Positions 25,085 through 31,504 of a stretch of DNA of 36,278 bases are shown piece by piece. The translations under genes were made by a program, and so were the position numbers. The notes under the pieces are model-generated. The model did not search any database and had not been told where the DNA came from. It saw only the letters and a program-made list of their open reading frames with translations. The first letter of the stretch is position 1; the number at the start of each line of letters is the position of its first letter. This DNA is from Phaeobacter sp. HF9A (lineage in GTDB: Bacteria > Pseudomonadota > Alphaproteobacteria > Rhodobacterales > Rhodobacteraceae), in NCBI RefSeq assembly GCF_011806385.1, contig NZ_JAATOX010000028.1:1-36278 (forward strand). The letters are read 5' to 3'.

Positions 25085-25435
25085 ATGTCGAAGCGGCGCA
25101 GGCGGCGGACTTGGTCTGAAGACGAGAAGCGCATGATTTGCGCGCAGACGCGGGTGGCTGGTGTATCGGTTGCCCAAGTTGCGCGGTGCTACGATGTGAA
25201 TGCCAATCAGGTCTTCAATTGGCTTAAAGAGCCGCGGTTTGCGGCGGAGGCCGATGAGGAGCAGGACGTACCCCGCTTCCTGCCGGTTGAAGTTCTGGAC
25301 GCTGAGCCTGCTTCAGCCCCGCCGGATGCCGGGGCGCAGATCGAGGTGGAGCTTGCCAACGGCCACCGCCTGAAGGTTCAGGGCGGCTTTGATCCTGATG
25401 CGCTTTCTGCTTTGATCCGGAAGCTTTCGACGTGA
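25085..25435 (+). CDS. tnpA: IS66-family accessory protein TnpA (OrfA)
   Basis: From ATG 25085 this is 116 aa. The start is basic ([15 protein letters not shown]). A helix-turn-helix region [21 protein letters not shown] lies at about 27-47, typical of IS66 Orf[31 protein letters not shown] at the C-terminus is the diagnostic IS66 OrfA tail. GGAG stands six bases upstream. Its TGA overlaps the GTG of tnpB. The gene itself looks intact, but its element is broken after tnpB, so it is an orphan. Confidence 0.85.
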   Translation: MSKRRRRRTWSEDEKRMICAQTRVAGVSVAQVARCYDVNANQVFNWLKEPRFAAEADEEQDVPRFLPVEVLDAEPASAPPDAGAQIEVELANGHRLKVQGGFDPDALSALIRKLST

Positions 25436-25512
25436 TCCCGGTTCCGGCAAACACAAAGGTCTGGCTGGCGGCCGGGGTCACAGACATGCGCAAGGGGTTT
25501 GGCGGTTTGTCG
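25432..25512 (+). pseudogene. tnpB: IS66-family tnpB (OrfB), truncated after 27 codons
   Basis: GTG 25432 overlaps the tnpA stop (GTGA) and the frame reads [19 protein letters not shown] then RKGFGGLS, the invariant start of IS66 TnpB. At 25513 the sequence switches to TGTCAATCGGCAGG, an IS21-type end. TnpB is therefore interrupted by, or joined to, another element, and the following frame stops at 25578-25580. Confidence 0.85.
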
Positions 25513-25910
25513 TGTCAATCGGCAGGCAATCTTGCCCCGCTATCGGCATCCAAGAATGACCCCCATGGAGCGCTCGGGTAGCTGGCCCGATGCGGTGTAG
25601 CCCTCACACAGCGCAGCCGTATCGGGCCAGCGGGTTCTCGGTCATTCACGGGTCTTGAAGCGCCAGCTCTCGTTGCCGGTCTCGACGATGTCACAGTGAT
25701 GGGTCATCTGCCGGTCGCCGTTCGGCACCTTGCCAAGCTTGCGCCGCACGCGCCTGATCGCAGGCGGCAGGTCCCAGTCCTTGAAGGGCGAGCCATTCCG
25801 GAGAGCACCGGGCTTGCGAGCCAGAACAGGAATGTAGTGCAACGGGTCGTAGATGGCCTTGTCGCGCCCGAAGGCTCGGGCGTGGCATTGGCCTCGGACC
25901 AATGGCGGTT
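25513..25910 (-). mobile_element. IS21-family remnant with an istA-istB deletion chimera
   Basis: TGTCAATCGGCAGGCAATC at 25513 looks like an IS21-family terminal repeat. On the minus strand, 25902-25642 encodes an 86-aa frame. It begins in the C-terminal part of IstA (DPLHYIPVLARKPGALRNG, FKDWDLPPAIRRVRRKLGKV) and switches in frame after NGDRQM to the last residues of IstB (THHCDIVETGNESWRFKTRE). Everything between, including most of istB, is deleted, and the istA 5' end is missing. The element cannot transpose. Confidence 0.75.
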
Positions 25911-25927
25911 CAATGCCTCAATCCTGA

Positions 25928-26095
25928 AAATACGCCCGTCGGATCGACACCGCCGCTGAGAAGTTATGGGGCTATGCATCTAACAATGCCCGCCACGGTC
26001 AGGAAGGGCAGCAGGTTGATCTGCCAGAGGCTGAATTGATTGTCAGTGTAGCCTGTGCAATTTGCACATATTTGGCAAAGCGCGTGGAGAGCTAG
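25928..26095 (+). pseudogene. C-terminal remnant of an unrecognised gene
   Basis: A plus-strand frame without its own start reads about 55 residues, ending TAG 26093-26095. The better part is AEKLWGYASNNARHGQEGQ, then QVDLPEAELIVSVACAICTYLAKRVES. The helix-rich, GYASN...RHG...EAE-V pattern recalls C-terminal HEPN/abortive-infection-like domains, but this is only a resemblance by eye. It is cut at its 5' side near the IS21 remnant. Confidence 0.35.
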
Positions 26096-26150
26096 GCGCT
26101 TCAAGAAATGCCCTTTACGGGCGTCGCAAAACAACCATCACTCCATCACG

Positions 26151-26744
26151 CTACGAAATACCGAACCCCGCATCGTCAAGTTGTTCCCTCTCCGGTAAAT
26201 CTGCAAGGGACCCCAACCCGAACGCGACCAGGAAGTGCTCTGTGGTCACGAATGTATAGGGCGCTCCTCGCTGAGGCGACCTTGGCCCGGTCCCGATCAG
26301 GTCGCGCGCATGCAGCCGCCCGATCAGGTCACGGCTGATCTCCTTGCCGAAGATGTCCTTGAGCCCGTCGCGAGTGATCGGCTGGTGGTAGGCGATGGCC
26401 GCCAGGACCGCGACGTCGAACTCACTCAGGTCGAGCAACTGATTCCCGACATCCGCCGCAGCGCGGATCGCAGGCGCGTAGGAGGGTCGCGACCGGAACA
26501 TCCAGCCGCCAGCGACTTGGGCGATCTCGAAGGCCCGCCCTTCCAGATCAGCGACCAGGTCTTCGACCAGCAAATCGACCGAGGCCCCCTGCCCCACCAC
26601 GCGGGCCAGGTCCTCGCGCGGCACCGGCGAGGCCGAGGCAAAGAGCACCGCCTCAATCCGGCGCATCCATTCCCGCCAGCGCAACTCAGGCGGCAAGTCT
26701 ATCAACTCGCGATCAAGCTCCGCTTCAAGGCGATCCTTTGCCAT
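26151..26744 (-). CDS. ScpB-like protein (SMC-Scp complex subunit)
   Basis: The 197-aa protein has the tandem winged-helix layout of ScpB: RRIEAVLFASASPVPREDLARVVG (residues 28-51), LEGRAFEIAQVAGGWMFRSRPSYAPAIRAA (about 67-96), LSEFDVAVLAAIAYHQPITRDGLKDIFGKEISRDLIGRL (105-143) and YTFVTTEHFLVAFGLGSLADLP. ScpB, with ScpA and SMC, organises chromosomes. A chromosomal copy is expected elsewhere, and no scpA or smc is present here, so this is a divergent plasmid-borne paralogue. It begins two bases after the DUF1403 gene, on the same strand, so they form one operon opposite an integrase gene. Confidence 0.85.
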   Translation of the reverse strand: MAKDRLEAELDRELIDLPPELRWREWMRRIEAVLFASASPVPREDLARVVGQGASVDLLVEDLVADLEGRAFEIAQVAGGWMFRSRPSYAPAIRAAADVGNQLLDLSEFDVAVLAAIAYHQPITRDGLKDIFGKEISRDLIGRLHARDLIGTGPRSPQRGAPYTFVTTEHFLVAFGLGSLADLPEREQLDDAGFGIS

Positions 26745-26746
26745 CG

Positions 26747-27631
26747 CTACACCCCGTAAAGCCGGAAGGTGTCCCGCCCGGTCAGCTCGCGCACCGCGCC
26801 GAGGTCGACCAACCGGTCGCAGAGCCGCCGCGCGGCGCGGTCCGGCAGGGGGAGCGCGGCAGGCGCCACCGCATCGCGGGTCAGGAACATCGCGACCGCG
26901 TCGCCCGCACCCTTGGCGCGAAGTTTGGGCGCGATCGCCTTCAGGTGCGCCGCCCGACGCGCGAGGTCGGCAGCGAGACGCACGGCCTCAACCGCCGATG
27001 AGATGAGCACGCTATGGCAGGCGAGACGAAGGTCCTCGTCGCGCTTGCGCAAGTCAGTGCGTTTCAGGTCTGCGGCGAGTAGCGGCACAAGGTGATCCCA
27101 GCCAAGCGCCTGGGCGAGGGCCGCCTCCGCGAGGATCAGCGCAGCTACGTCTGCGCACGGTGCCTTCGTCAGCACCGCTTCCAGCACCATTGCGGCACGG
27201 GCAACGGGCGCCCCCTCCCCCGCATCGAGCCACGTCGCGACCTGACCCGGCTCGAAGGCCGGTAAGGCTCGGCACAGCGCCTTGAGCGACAACGGTCGCT
27301 CCACCGCGCGCCGCCAGGCCAAGTAAGTTTCGCCGGCCGGTCCAGGCAAGTCGCCCGGGCGCAGAAGGTGCACCGCGTCGCGCAGCTCCCCTGCCCTCTC
27401 GGGACGTCCAGAAAACGCGACACAGGCCTCAGCAGCCCGCAGCGCCAGCCGATCCCGCAACAAAGCTTGGGGCACCTCCTCATGTCCCAGTACAAGATGC
27501 AGGTGGCTCAGCGCTGCCCCCGAAAAAAACGCTACATCTTCAAGGGTTTCCGCATGTCCAGAGGTGACCCAGGCGGGCATCCAGGGTAACGTCTCGAGGT
27601 CGCTGATGGGGTTAAGTCTGGCAGATATCAT
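26747..27631 (-). CDS. DUF1403 family protein
   Basis: The 294-aa protein matches my memory of DUF1403. LPWMPAWVTSGHAETLEDVAFFSGAALSHLHLVL (residues 15-48), ALLRDRLALRAAEACVAFSGRPERAGELRDAVHLLRPGD and GPAGETYLAWRRAVERPLS are the recognisable blocks. The rest is helix-rich and Ala/Leu-rich with conserved Arg and Asp. Molecular function is unknown. Its partner is the ScpB-like gene downstream, two bases away, suggesting action in one complex or pathway. ATG 27631 has GAGGG directly adjacent, unusually close, so the true start may differ. Confidence 0.8.
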   Translation of the reverse strand: MISARLNPISDLETLPWMPAWVTSGHAETLEDVAFFSGAALSHLHLVLGHEEVPQALLRDRLALRAAEACVAFSGRPERAGELRDAVHLLRPGDLPGPAGETYLAWRRAVERPLSLKALCRALPAFEPGQVATWLDAGEGAPVARAAMVLEAVLTKAPCADVAALILAEAALAQALGWDHLVPLLAADLKRTDLRKRDEDLRLACHSVLISSAVEAVRLAADLARRAAHLKAIAPKLRAKGAGDAVAMFLTRDAVAPAALPLPDRAARRLCDRLVDLGAVRELTGRDTFRLYGV

Positions 27632-27756
27632 CCCTCGAGCCTATACTGGAGCGGCGCTTTATGCCAGAAAATAGCGCCCTAACCGCCCTACTTTGGTGTT
27701 CTATACTATGTCCAATAAGTTTGCATTATCGGATATGAAAAGGTATGCTCAGCGCC
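27632..27756. promoter_or_regulatory. Divergent promoter region between DUF1403-scpB and the integrase gene
   Basis: The gap contains two copies of CTATACT (near 27642 and 27702), a GGCGCT/AGCGCC inverted repeat (about 27653-27682) and an AT-rich part (TCCAATAAGTTTGCATTATCGGATA) before the integrase. A TATAGG-like -10 faces DUF1403. These could allow shared regulation. The assignment is by eye. Confidence 0.4.
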
Positions 27757-28854
27757 ATGTCAGAAAATCACGAGAAATCGAGCTCAGAGCCGCCAATCGG
27801 GTCTTCGTCCAGCGAGGACAACGAGAGAGATCACCTTGACGGCGAGGCCTTGAGCCTGCCCTCCTTTGTGGCCGGCTCTGGCACCCTCGATCAGCTGGTC
27901 GACACGGCCCGCGACTATGCGCGCGCTGCTGCGTCGGATAACACGCTGAAAGCTTATGCCAAGGACTGGGCGCATTTCGCACGCTGGTGCCGGATGAAAG
28001 GCACCGAGCCCTTGCCCCCGTCGCCGGAGATGATCGGGCTCTACCTTGCCAATCTGGCATTTGGGTCGGGTCCCTCCCCTGCTCTTTCGGTCAGCACCAT
28101 AGACCGCCGCCTGTCGGGCCTCGCCTGGAACTACGCGCAGCGGGGATTCACCCTTGATCGCAAGAACCGGCACATCGCCACGGTGCTGGCCGGGATCAAG
28201 CGCAAGCACGCACGGCCCCCGGTTCAGAAAGAAGCGATCCTAGCCGATGATATTCTTTTGATGGTGGCCACCCTTGCTTTCGATCTCCGCGGTCTGCGAG
28301 ATCGTGCGATCCTTCTCTTGGGCTATGCCGGAGGTCTGCGCCGCTCGGAAATCGTCAGCCTCGACGTGCACAAGGACGACACAGCAGACTCTGGCGGCTG
28401 GATCGAGATATTCGACAAGGGTGCCCTGCTGACCCTCAATGCCAAGACCGGCTGGCGCGAGGTCGAGATCGGTCGGGGATCGAAAGAACAGACATGTCCC
28501 GTGCATGCTCTCGAGCAATGGCTGTACTTCGCGAAGATCGACTTCGGCCCGGTATTTGTCGGGACCTCGCGCGATGGCAAAAGGGCATCCGAAACGCGGC
28601 TCAACGACAAGCATGTAGCCCGGCTCATCAAGCGCACCATTCTGGAAGCCGGCATCCGATCTGAGCTACCAGAAAAGGAGCGACTGGCGCTGTTCTCTGG
28701 CCACAGCTTGCGCGCCGGTCTTGCCAGCTCCGCAGAGGTTGACGAACGCTTTGTCCAGAAGCAGCTGGGGCACGCCTCGGCGGAGATGACCCGCCGCTAC
28801 CAGCGCCGCCGCGATCGGTTCCGGGTAAACCTGACCAAAGCAGCCGGGCTATAG
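27757..28854 (+). CDS. Tyrosine recombinase (site-specific integrase)
   Basis: About 365 aa from ATG 27757; an alternative ATG at 27745 adds four residues. The SAM-like core-binding domain includes SDNTLKAYAKDWAHFARWC (about 60-78). The catalytic domain has Arg in YAGGLRRSEIVSL (about 190-202), His-x-x-Arg in SGHSLRAGLAS (about 314-324), QLGHASAEMTRRY with the box III His, and the nucleophile Tyr near 348. All catalytic residues are visible, so it looks functional. The N-terminal 40 residues are Ser/Glu-rich. It is divergent from DUF1403-scpB. Its stop overlaps the end of the broken parE on the other strand. Confidence 0.88.
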   Translation: MSENHEKSSSEPPIGSSSSEDNERDHLDGEALSLPSFVAGSGTLDQLVDTARDYARAAASDNTLKAYAKDWAHFARWCRMKGTEPLPPSPEMIGLYLANLAFGSGPSPALSVSTIDRRLSGLAWNYAQRGFTLDRKNRHIATVLAGIKRKHARPPVQKEAILADDILLMVATLAFDLRGLRDRAILLLGYAGGLRRSEIVSLDVHKDDTADSGGWIEIFDKGALLTLNAKTGWREVEIGRGSKEQTCPVHALEQWLYFAKIDFGPVFVGTSRDGKRASETRLNDKHVARLIKRTILEAGIRSELPEKERLALFSGHSLRAGLASSAEVDERFVQKQLGHASAEMTRRYQRRRDRFRVNLTKAAGL

Positions 28855-29152
28855 GTCAACATTTCTGAGAGCAGCCAGCGCCGCGACATGACGCGCAAGA
28901 TCACTGCGGGAATGCAGGATATCAACGATGATGACCTCGTCAGGCTGATCCAGGAACGCAGGAAATGCTCCCCTGCCCTCGCGAACCGCACAGCTTCTGC
29001 TATGCGCCTGACTGTTCAGGATTGCCTGCAGCGGGCGAGCAGTTCCGCTTCATAAAGGTCTGCCTGTTTGAGCCCGAATTGCTCGATCGCCATTTGGGAA
29101 TCTCGACCAGACTGGCCTCTGCGCGCCGGGTCAGCCGAAGGGATCGGCTCAT
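28849..29152 (-). pseudogene. parE: ParE/RelE-family toxin, inactivated by frameshifts
   Basis: ATG 29152 overlaps the parD stop (ATGA) and the frame starts MSRSLRLTRRAEASLVEI, a normal ParE start. Near 29092 one base is missing, so AIEQFGLKQADLYEAELLARC continues in another frame. A second shift near 29031 moves to a third frame, ending FLDQPDEVIIVDILHSRSD and LARHVAALAALRNVDL at TAG 28849. Some middle residues also seem lost. Uninterrupted translation gives only about 46 nonsense-ended residues. The gyrase-targeting toxin is therefore dead. Confidence 0.8.
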
Positions 29153-29406
29153 GAAGATGTGCGCGCTTGCCGAAATGCCCGCCGGATCGCGTCGTCACGG
29201 CTACCTTCGGCGAATTCGCCCGCCTTTGCCTGCGCCAATCCCTCGAACAACCCCTGCCGAATACCGGTGAGTCGGGCTTCTTCCTGCTCCAACAGCCGAA
29301 GCCCCGCGCGCATCGCCTCGCTGACGTTCTGATAACGTCCGGAGGCAACCAAAGCCTGAACCAGCTGGTCTTGGGTTTCGGTCAGAACGACATTGCGTGT
29401 CACCAT
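29149..29406 (-). CDS. parD: ParD-type antitoxin (type II toxin-antitoxin)
   Basis: ATG 29406, with AAGGAGAG upstream, gives 85 aa. A ribbon-helix-helix start (VTRNVVLTETQDQLVQALVASGRYQNVSEAMRAGLRLLEQEEARL) is followed by a toxin-binding tail (GLFEGLAQAKAGEFAEGSRDDAIRRAF). It normally binds ParE and its own operator. The gene is intact, but its toxin partner is frameshifted, so it is an orphan antitoxin that might still neutralise a related ParE. The longer frame reading up to 29637 runs through the resolvase gene and is not real. Confidence 0.88.
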   Translation of the reverse strand: MVTRNVVLTETQDQLVQALVASGRYQNVSEAMRAGLRLLEQEEARLTGIRQGLFEGLAQAKAGEFAEGSRDDAIRRAFRQARTSS

Positions 29407-29422
29407 GGAACAACTCTCCTTG

Positions 29423-29439
29423 TTGGCAATATATGCCAA
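29423..29439 (-). promoter_or_regulatory. Palindromic operator candidate upstream of parD
   Basis: TTGGCA-ATATA-TGCCAA is a symmetric site 16 bases upstream of the parD ATG. It covers a TATATT-like -10 on the minus strand and ends next to the AAGGAG ribosome site. Autoregulation by the ParD ribbon-helix-helix protein is the natural reading. Beyond it, to 29532, lies the AT-rich space before the resolvase, which may hold its res site. Confidence 0.55.
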
Positions 29440-29532
29440 TGCGAGGGTTCGCTCAATGTCACGGAGGCTTGTATCACCGTTTCCAAAGGGTCGTTTATTG
29501 ATGATACATAAAATTGCAAACGGCCCGTTTTC

Positions 29533-30006
29533 ATGCCCCTGATAGGCTATGCGCGCGTATCGACAGAGGATCAGACCCCCCTGCCCCAGTGTGAGGCCCT
29601 GCAAACTGCGGGATGCGTCGAGATCTTTGAAGAGCACGCCTCAGGCGGCAATCGCGCGCGGCCGGTGCTGGCACGCGTGCTCGAACGCGTCCAGAGCGGC
29701 GATACACTGGTCGTTGTGCGGATCGACCGGCTTGCACGGTCTCTGTCCCACCTACTGGAACGTCTGGAGGCCAAGGGAGCTTTCTTCCGCTCCCTTCAGG
29801 ACCCCATCGACACCGCTTCCCCGCAGGGCAAGTTCACATTGCAGGTTCTGAGCGCCGCGGCCGAGTTCGAGCGCGCGCTAATACGTGAGCGCGCAAAGGC
29901 CGGGCTTGCCTCTGGGGCAGCCATGCTTGCGCGTTTGTCGGGCAAACAGTTCCCCGGACTGTTTGCTGACCCTCCTCACTCCATTCCCCTTCGCCTTCGG
30001 ATTTGA
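29533..30006 (+). pseudogene. Serine recombinase (resolvase/invertase family), 3' truncated
   Basis: The frame starts MPLIGYARVSTEDQT with the catalytic Ser in the YARVST motif (residue 10). It continues through GDTLVVVRIDRLARSLSHLLERLEAKG, SPQGKFTLQVLSAAAEFERALIRERAKAGLAS (to about residue 128), the full catalytic domain and E helix. After that the sequence departs from the family and runs into antisense IS5/IS903-group DNA, so the C-terminal helix-turn-helix DNA-binding domain is missing. A functional resolvase is unlikely. Its promoter side faces the parD region. Confidence 0.82.
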
Positions 30007-30479
30007 TGCCCGTGCTGTCGATGAGCAGGTGCAGAGGGCCGGTGGCTCCGCGATACGGCAGGCTCACGTTCAGTGTCTGTTGACGGCGGCAAAGGGTGCT
30101 GAAATCGGGCACCGCCCAGGCCAACCCAACCAACTGCAACAGGCTTTCGACGAAACCCGCGGTTTGCCGCTGCGGCAAGCCAAATAGCACTTTTAGCGTC
30201 AGACAGGTCTGGATGGCCGCGTCGCTGAATTCTTGCTGTCGCCCACGCTTGCCCGTTGGCGGCGGCGTCCAGGTCATCTCCAGATCAAACAAAATCGACA
30301 GCGATCCGCGTTGCTTCAGCGCATTCGCCATTGTGCTCGAACCAATGGCGCATCAATGGCTCATTGTACGAAGGCCAGTTCCTGGTCTTTTACTTCGTAG
30401 GGGCCCAAATGCCCATGTCGCCCAGCTATCATACTGGATTCAAAAAGTAAATCCCTAAAGCGATTTATGCGACAAAGCC
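29970..30479 (-). mobile_element. IS5-family (IS903-group) element, 3' truncated, transposase disrupted
   Basis: GGCTTTGTCGCATAAATCG (30479-30461, minus strand) is an IS903-like terminal repeat. The transposase then begins near 30411 (MGIWAPTK) but meets a TAA after eight codons. It resumes as KTRNWPSYNE and shifts frame around a small duplication. Then it continues from 30331 as MANALKQRGSLSILFDLEM, SDAAIQTCLTLKVLFGLPQ, AWAVPDFSTLCRRQQTLNV and HLLIDSTGIKSEGEGEW, including the first catalytic Asp. It stops matching near 29975, where it meets the resolvase. The element is dead. Confidence 0.8.
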
Positions 30480-30540
30480 TCAACGACCTGCTGACTTGGA
30501 ATTACGCCAAACACGTGTGACCGGCGCTCCGCTTACGATA

Positions 30541-30727
30541 GAGGCCGATCACGGCAAGCTCAAGCAGCTGATCAAGCCGGTGCGTGGCTTCAAGACGATG
30601 AGGACGGCCTACGCCACAATCAAGGATTTCGAGGTGATGCGCGCCCTGCGAAAAGGCCAAGGCCGGGCCATGTATCATGACCGAGGCAATGACGCTGATC
30701 GCAGAGCATTTCAAAGCCGCGGCATAA
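30541..30727 (+). pseudogene. IS6-family transposase C-terminal remnant
   Basis: From 30541 the frame reads EADHGKLKQLIKPVRGFKTM then RTAYATIKDFEVMRALRKGQ, the catalytic-Glu region and following helix of an IS6 transposase. Then it breaks: the normal last residues (MTEAMTLIAEHFKAAA, stop TAA 30725-30727) are found in another frame. A deletion of several dozen bases removed the piece between. No terminal repeat was found on either side. Confidence 0.75.
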
Positions 30728-30793
30728 GTAGGTCCAATGCAGGGATAACTGCGTCCTGTGATAAAGTTTTCAACAGAGCCTTCAAGCGGCTTC

Positions 30794-31483
30794 TCAGGTG
30801 GTTTTGACCGTATCCAACGCTCCCCGTGCCGCAGCGGATTGTTGCGCTCGGTTCCAAAGCTGCGCATCGATGTCGAATAGCTCTTCCAGAATGCCGCATT
30901 CCATTTCGGACAGATCGGCACGCATTACGGTCTTGGACGACTTGTTGCGGTCGAGCGAGGGGGCGAGCGGCTGGCCCGTGAGCCGCCTATAGGCATCATC
31001 CAGTTCCGACAGCGTATAAAGTGTCACGCCGAAGCGGTGAAGGAAAGCCTCGGCAGCCTCCCAATTGCGCTCGCCAGAGAGGTAGTAACATTGAAAATTT
31101 GGCGACCAAATGGGAATCCGATGGGAAAGCGCCATGAATTGCCAAAAAGTCAGCTCCTTCACGCGGTCATAGTTCTGAGTGTGGGTGGCGGTGATGGCGA
31201 AGTTATACATCGATAGTGCCGCCGATATCGGTTCGCGGCAGACAGCGATGTATTCGGCCTCGATATTCGTCAGCATCCGCTCGTATGGAAAGCGGGCGTT
31301 GTGCACGGTGATGACGTCGATGTCGCGGAACCCCGTGGCCGCGTGGCGCTGAAGCGTGGGCCAGTCGCTGCGGTTGACGTATTGAAAAAAGCGTGGCCCC
31401 AGATGCGCGTTCAGATTGGCATCCACCGTGGTGCCGCCGCATTTGGGCAGGTGGATATAGACCTTCAGGGGGGTGGTGCGCAT
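30794..31483 (-). CDS. Sulfotransferase-family protein (PAPS-dependent)
   Basis: The 229-aa protein starts MRTTPLKVYIHLPKCGGTTV, where PKCGGTT (13-19) is the 5'-phosphosulfate-binding loop of sulfotransferases. AVCREPISAALSMYN (80-94), with Arg83 and Ser87, is the 3'-phosphate site. Size and motifs match the carbohydrate-type Sulfotransfer families. It would move sulfate from PAPS to a hydroxyl of a glycan or small molecule; the acceptor is unknown. It begins 21 bases after the GT42/GT4 fusion gene on the same strand, so a joint role in making a sulfated sugar is likely but inferred. It is intact, although IS6 debris lies just beyond its 3' end. Confidence 0.82.
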   Translation of the reverse strand: MRTTPLKVYIHLPKCGGTTVDANLNAHLGPRFFQYVNRSDWPTLQRHAATGFRDIDVITVHNARFPYERMLTNIEAEYIAVCREPISAALSMYNFAITATHTQNYDRVKELTFWQFMALSHRIPIWSPNFQCYYLSGERNWEAAEAFLHRFGVTLYTLSELDDAYRRLTGQPLAPSLDRNKSSKTVMRADLSEMECGILEELFDIDAQLWNRAQQSAAARGALDTVKTT

Positions 31484-31504
31484 GCGTGACTCCTATGGGT
31501 TTTG

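Noticed and set aside
29016-29348. 110-aa minus-strand frame as a separate gene
   Set aside because: Its first part is parD in another frame and its end is the frameshifted middle of parE, so it is not an independent gene.
29407-29637. N-terminal extension of parD
   Set aside because: It runs antisense through the resolvase start, while a good AAGGAG and ATG at 29406 give a normal-sized ParD.
30481-30540. Short frame reading NDLLTWNYAK as part of a transposase
   Set aside because: It vaguely resembles a transposase C-terminus but is too short and ends at a stop; it may just be IS junction debris.
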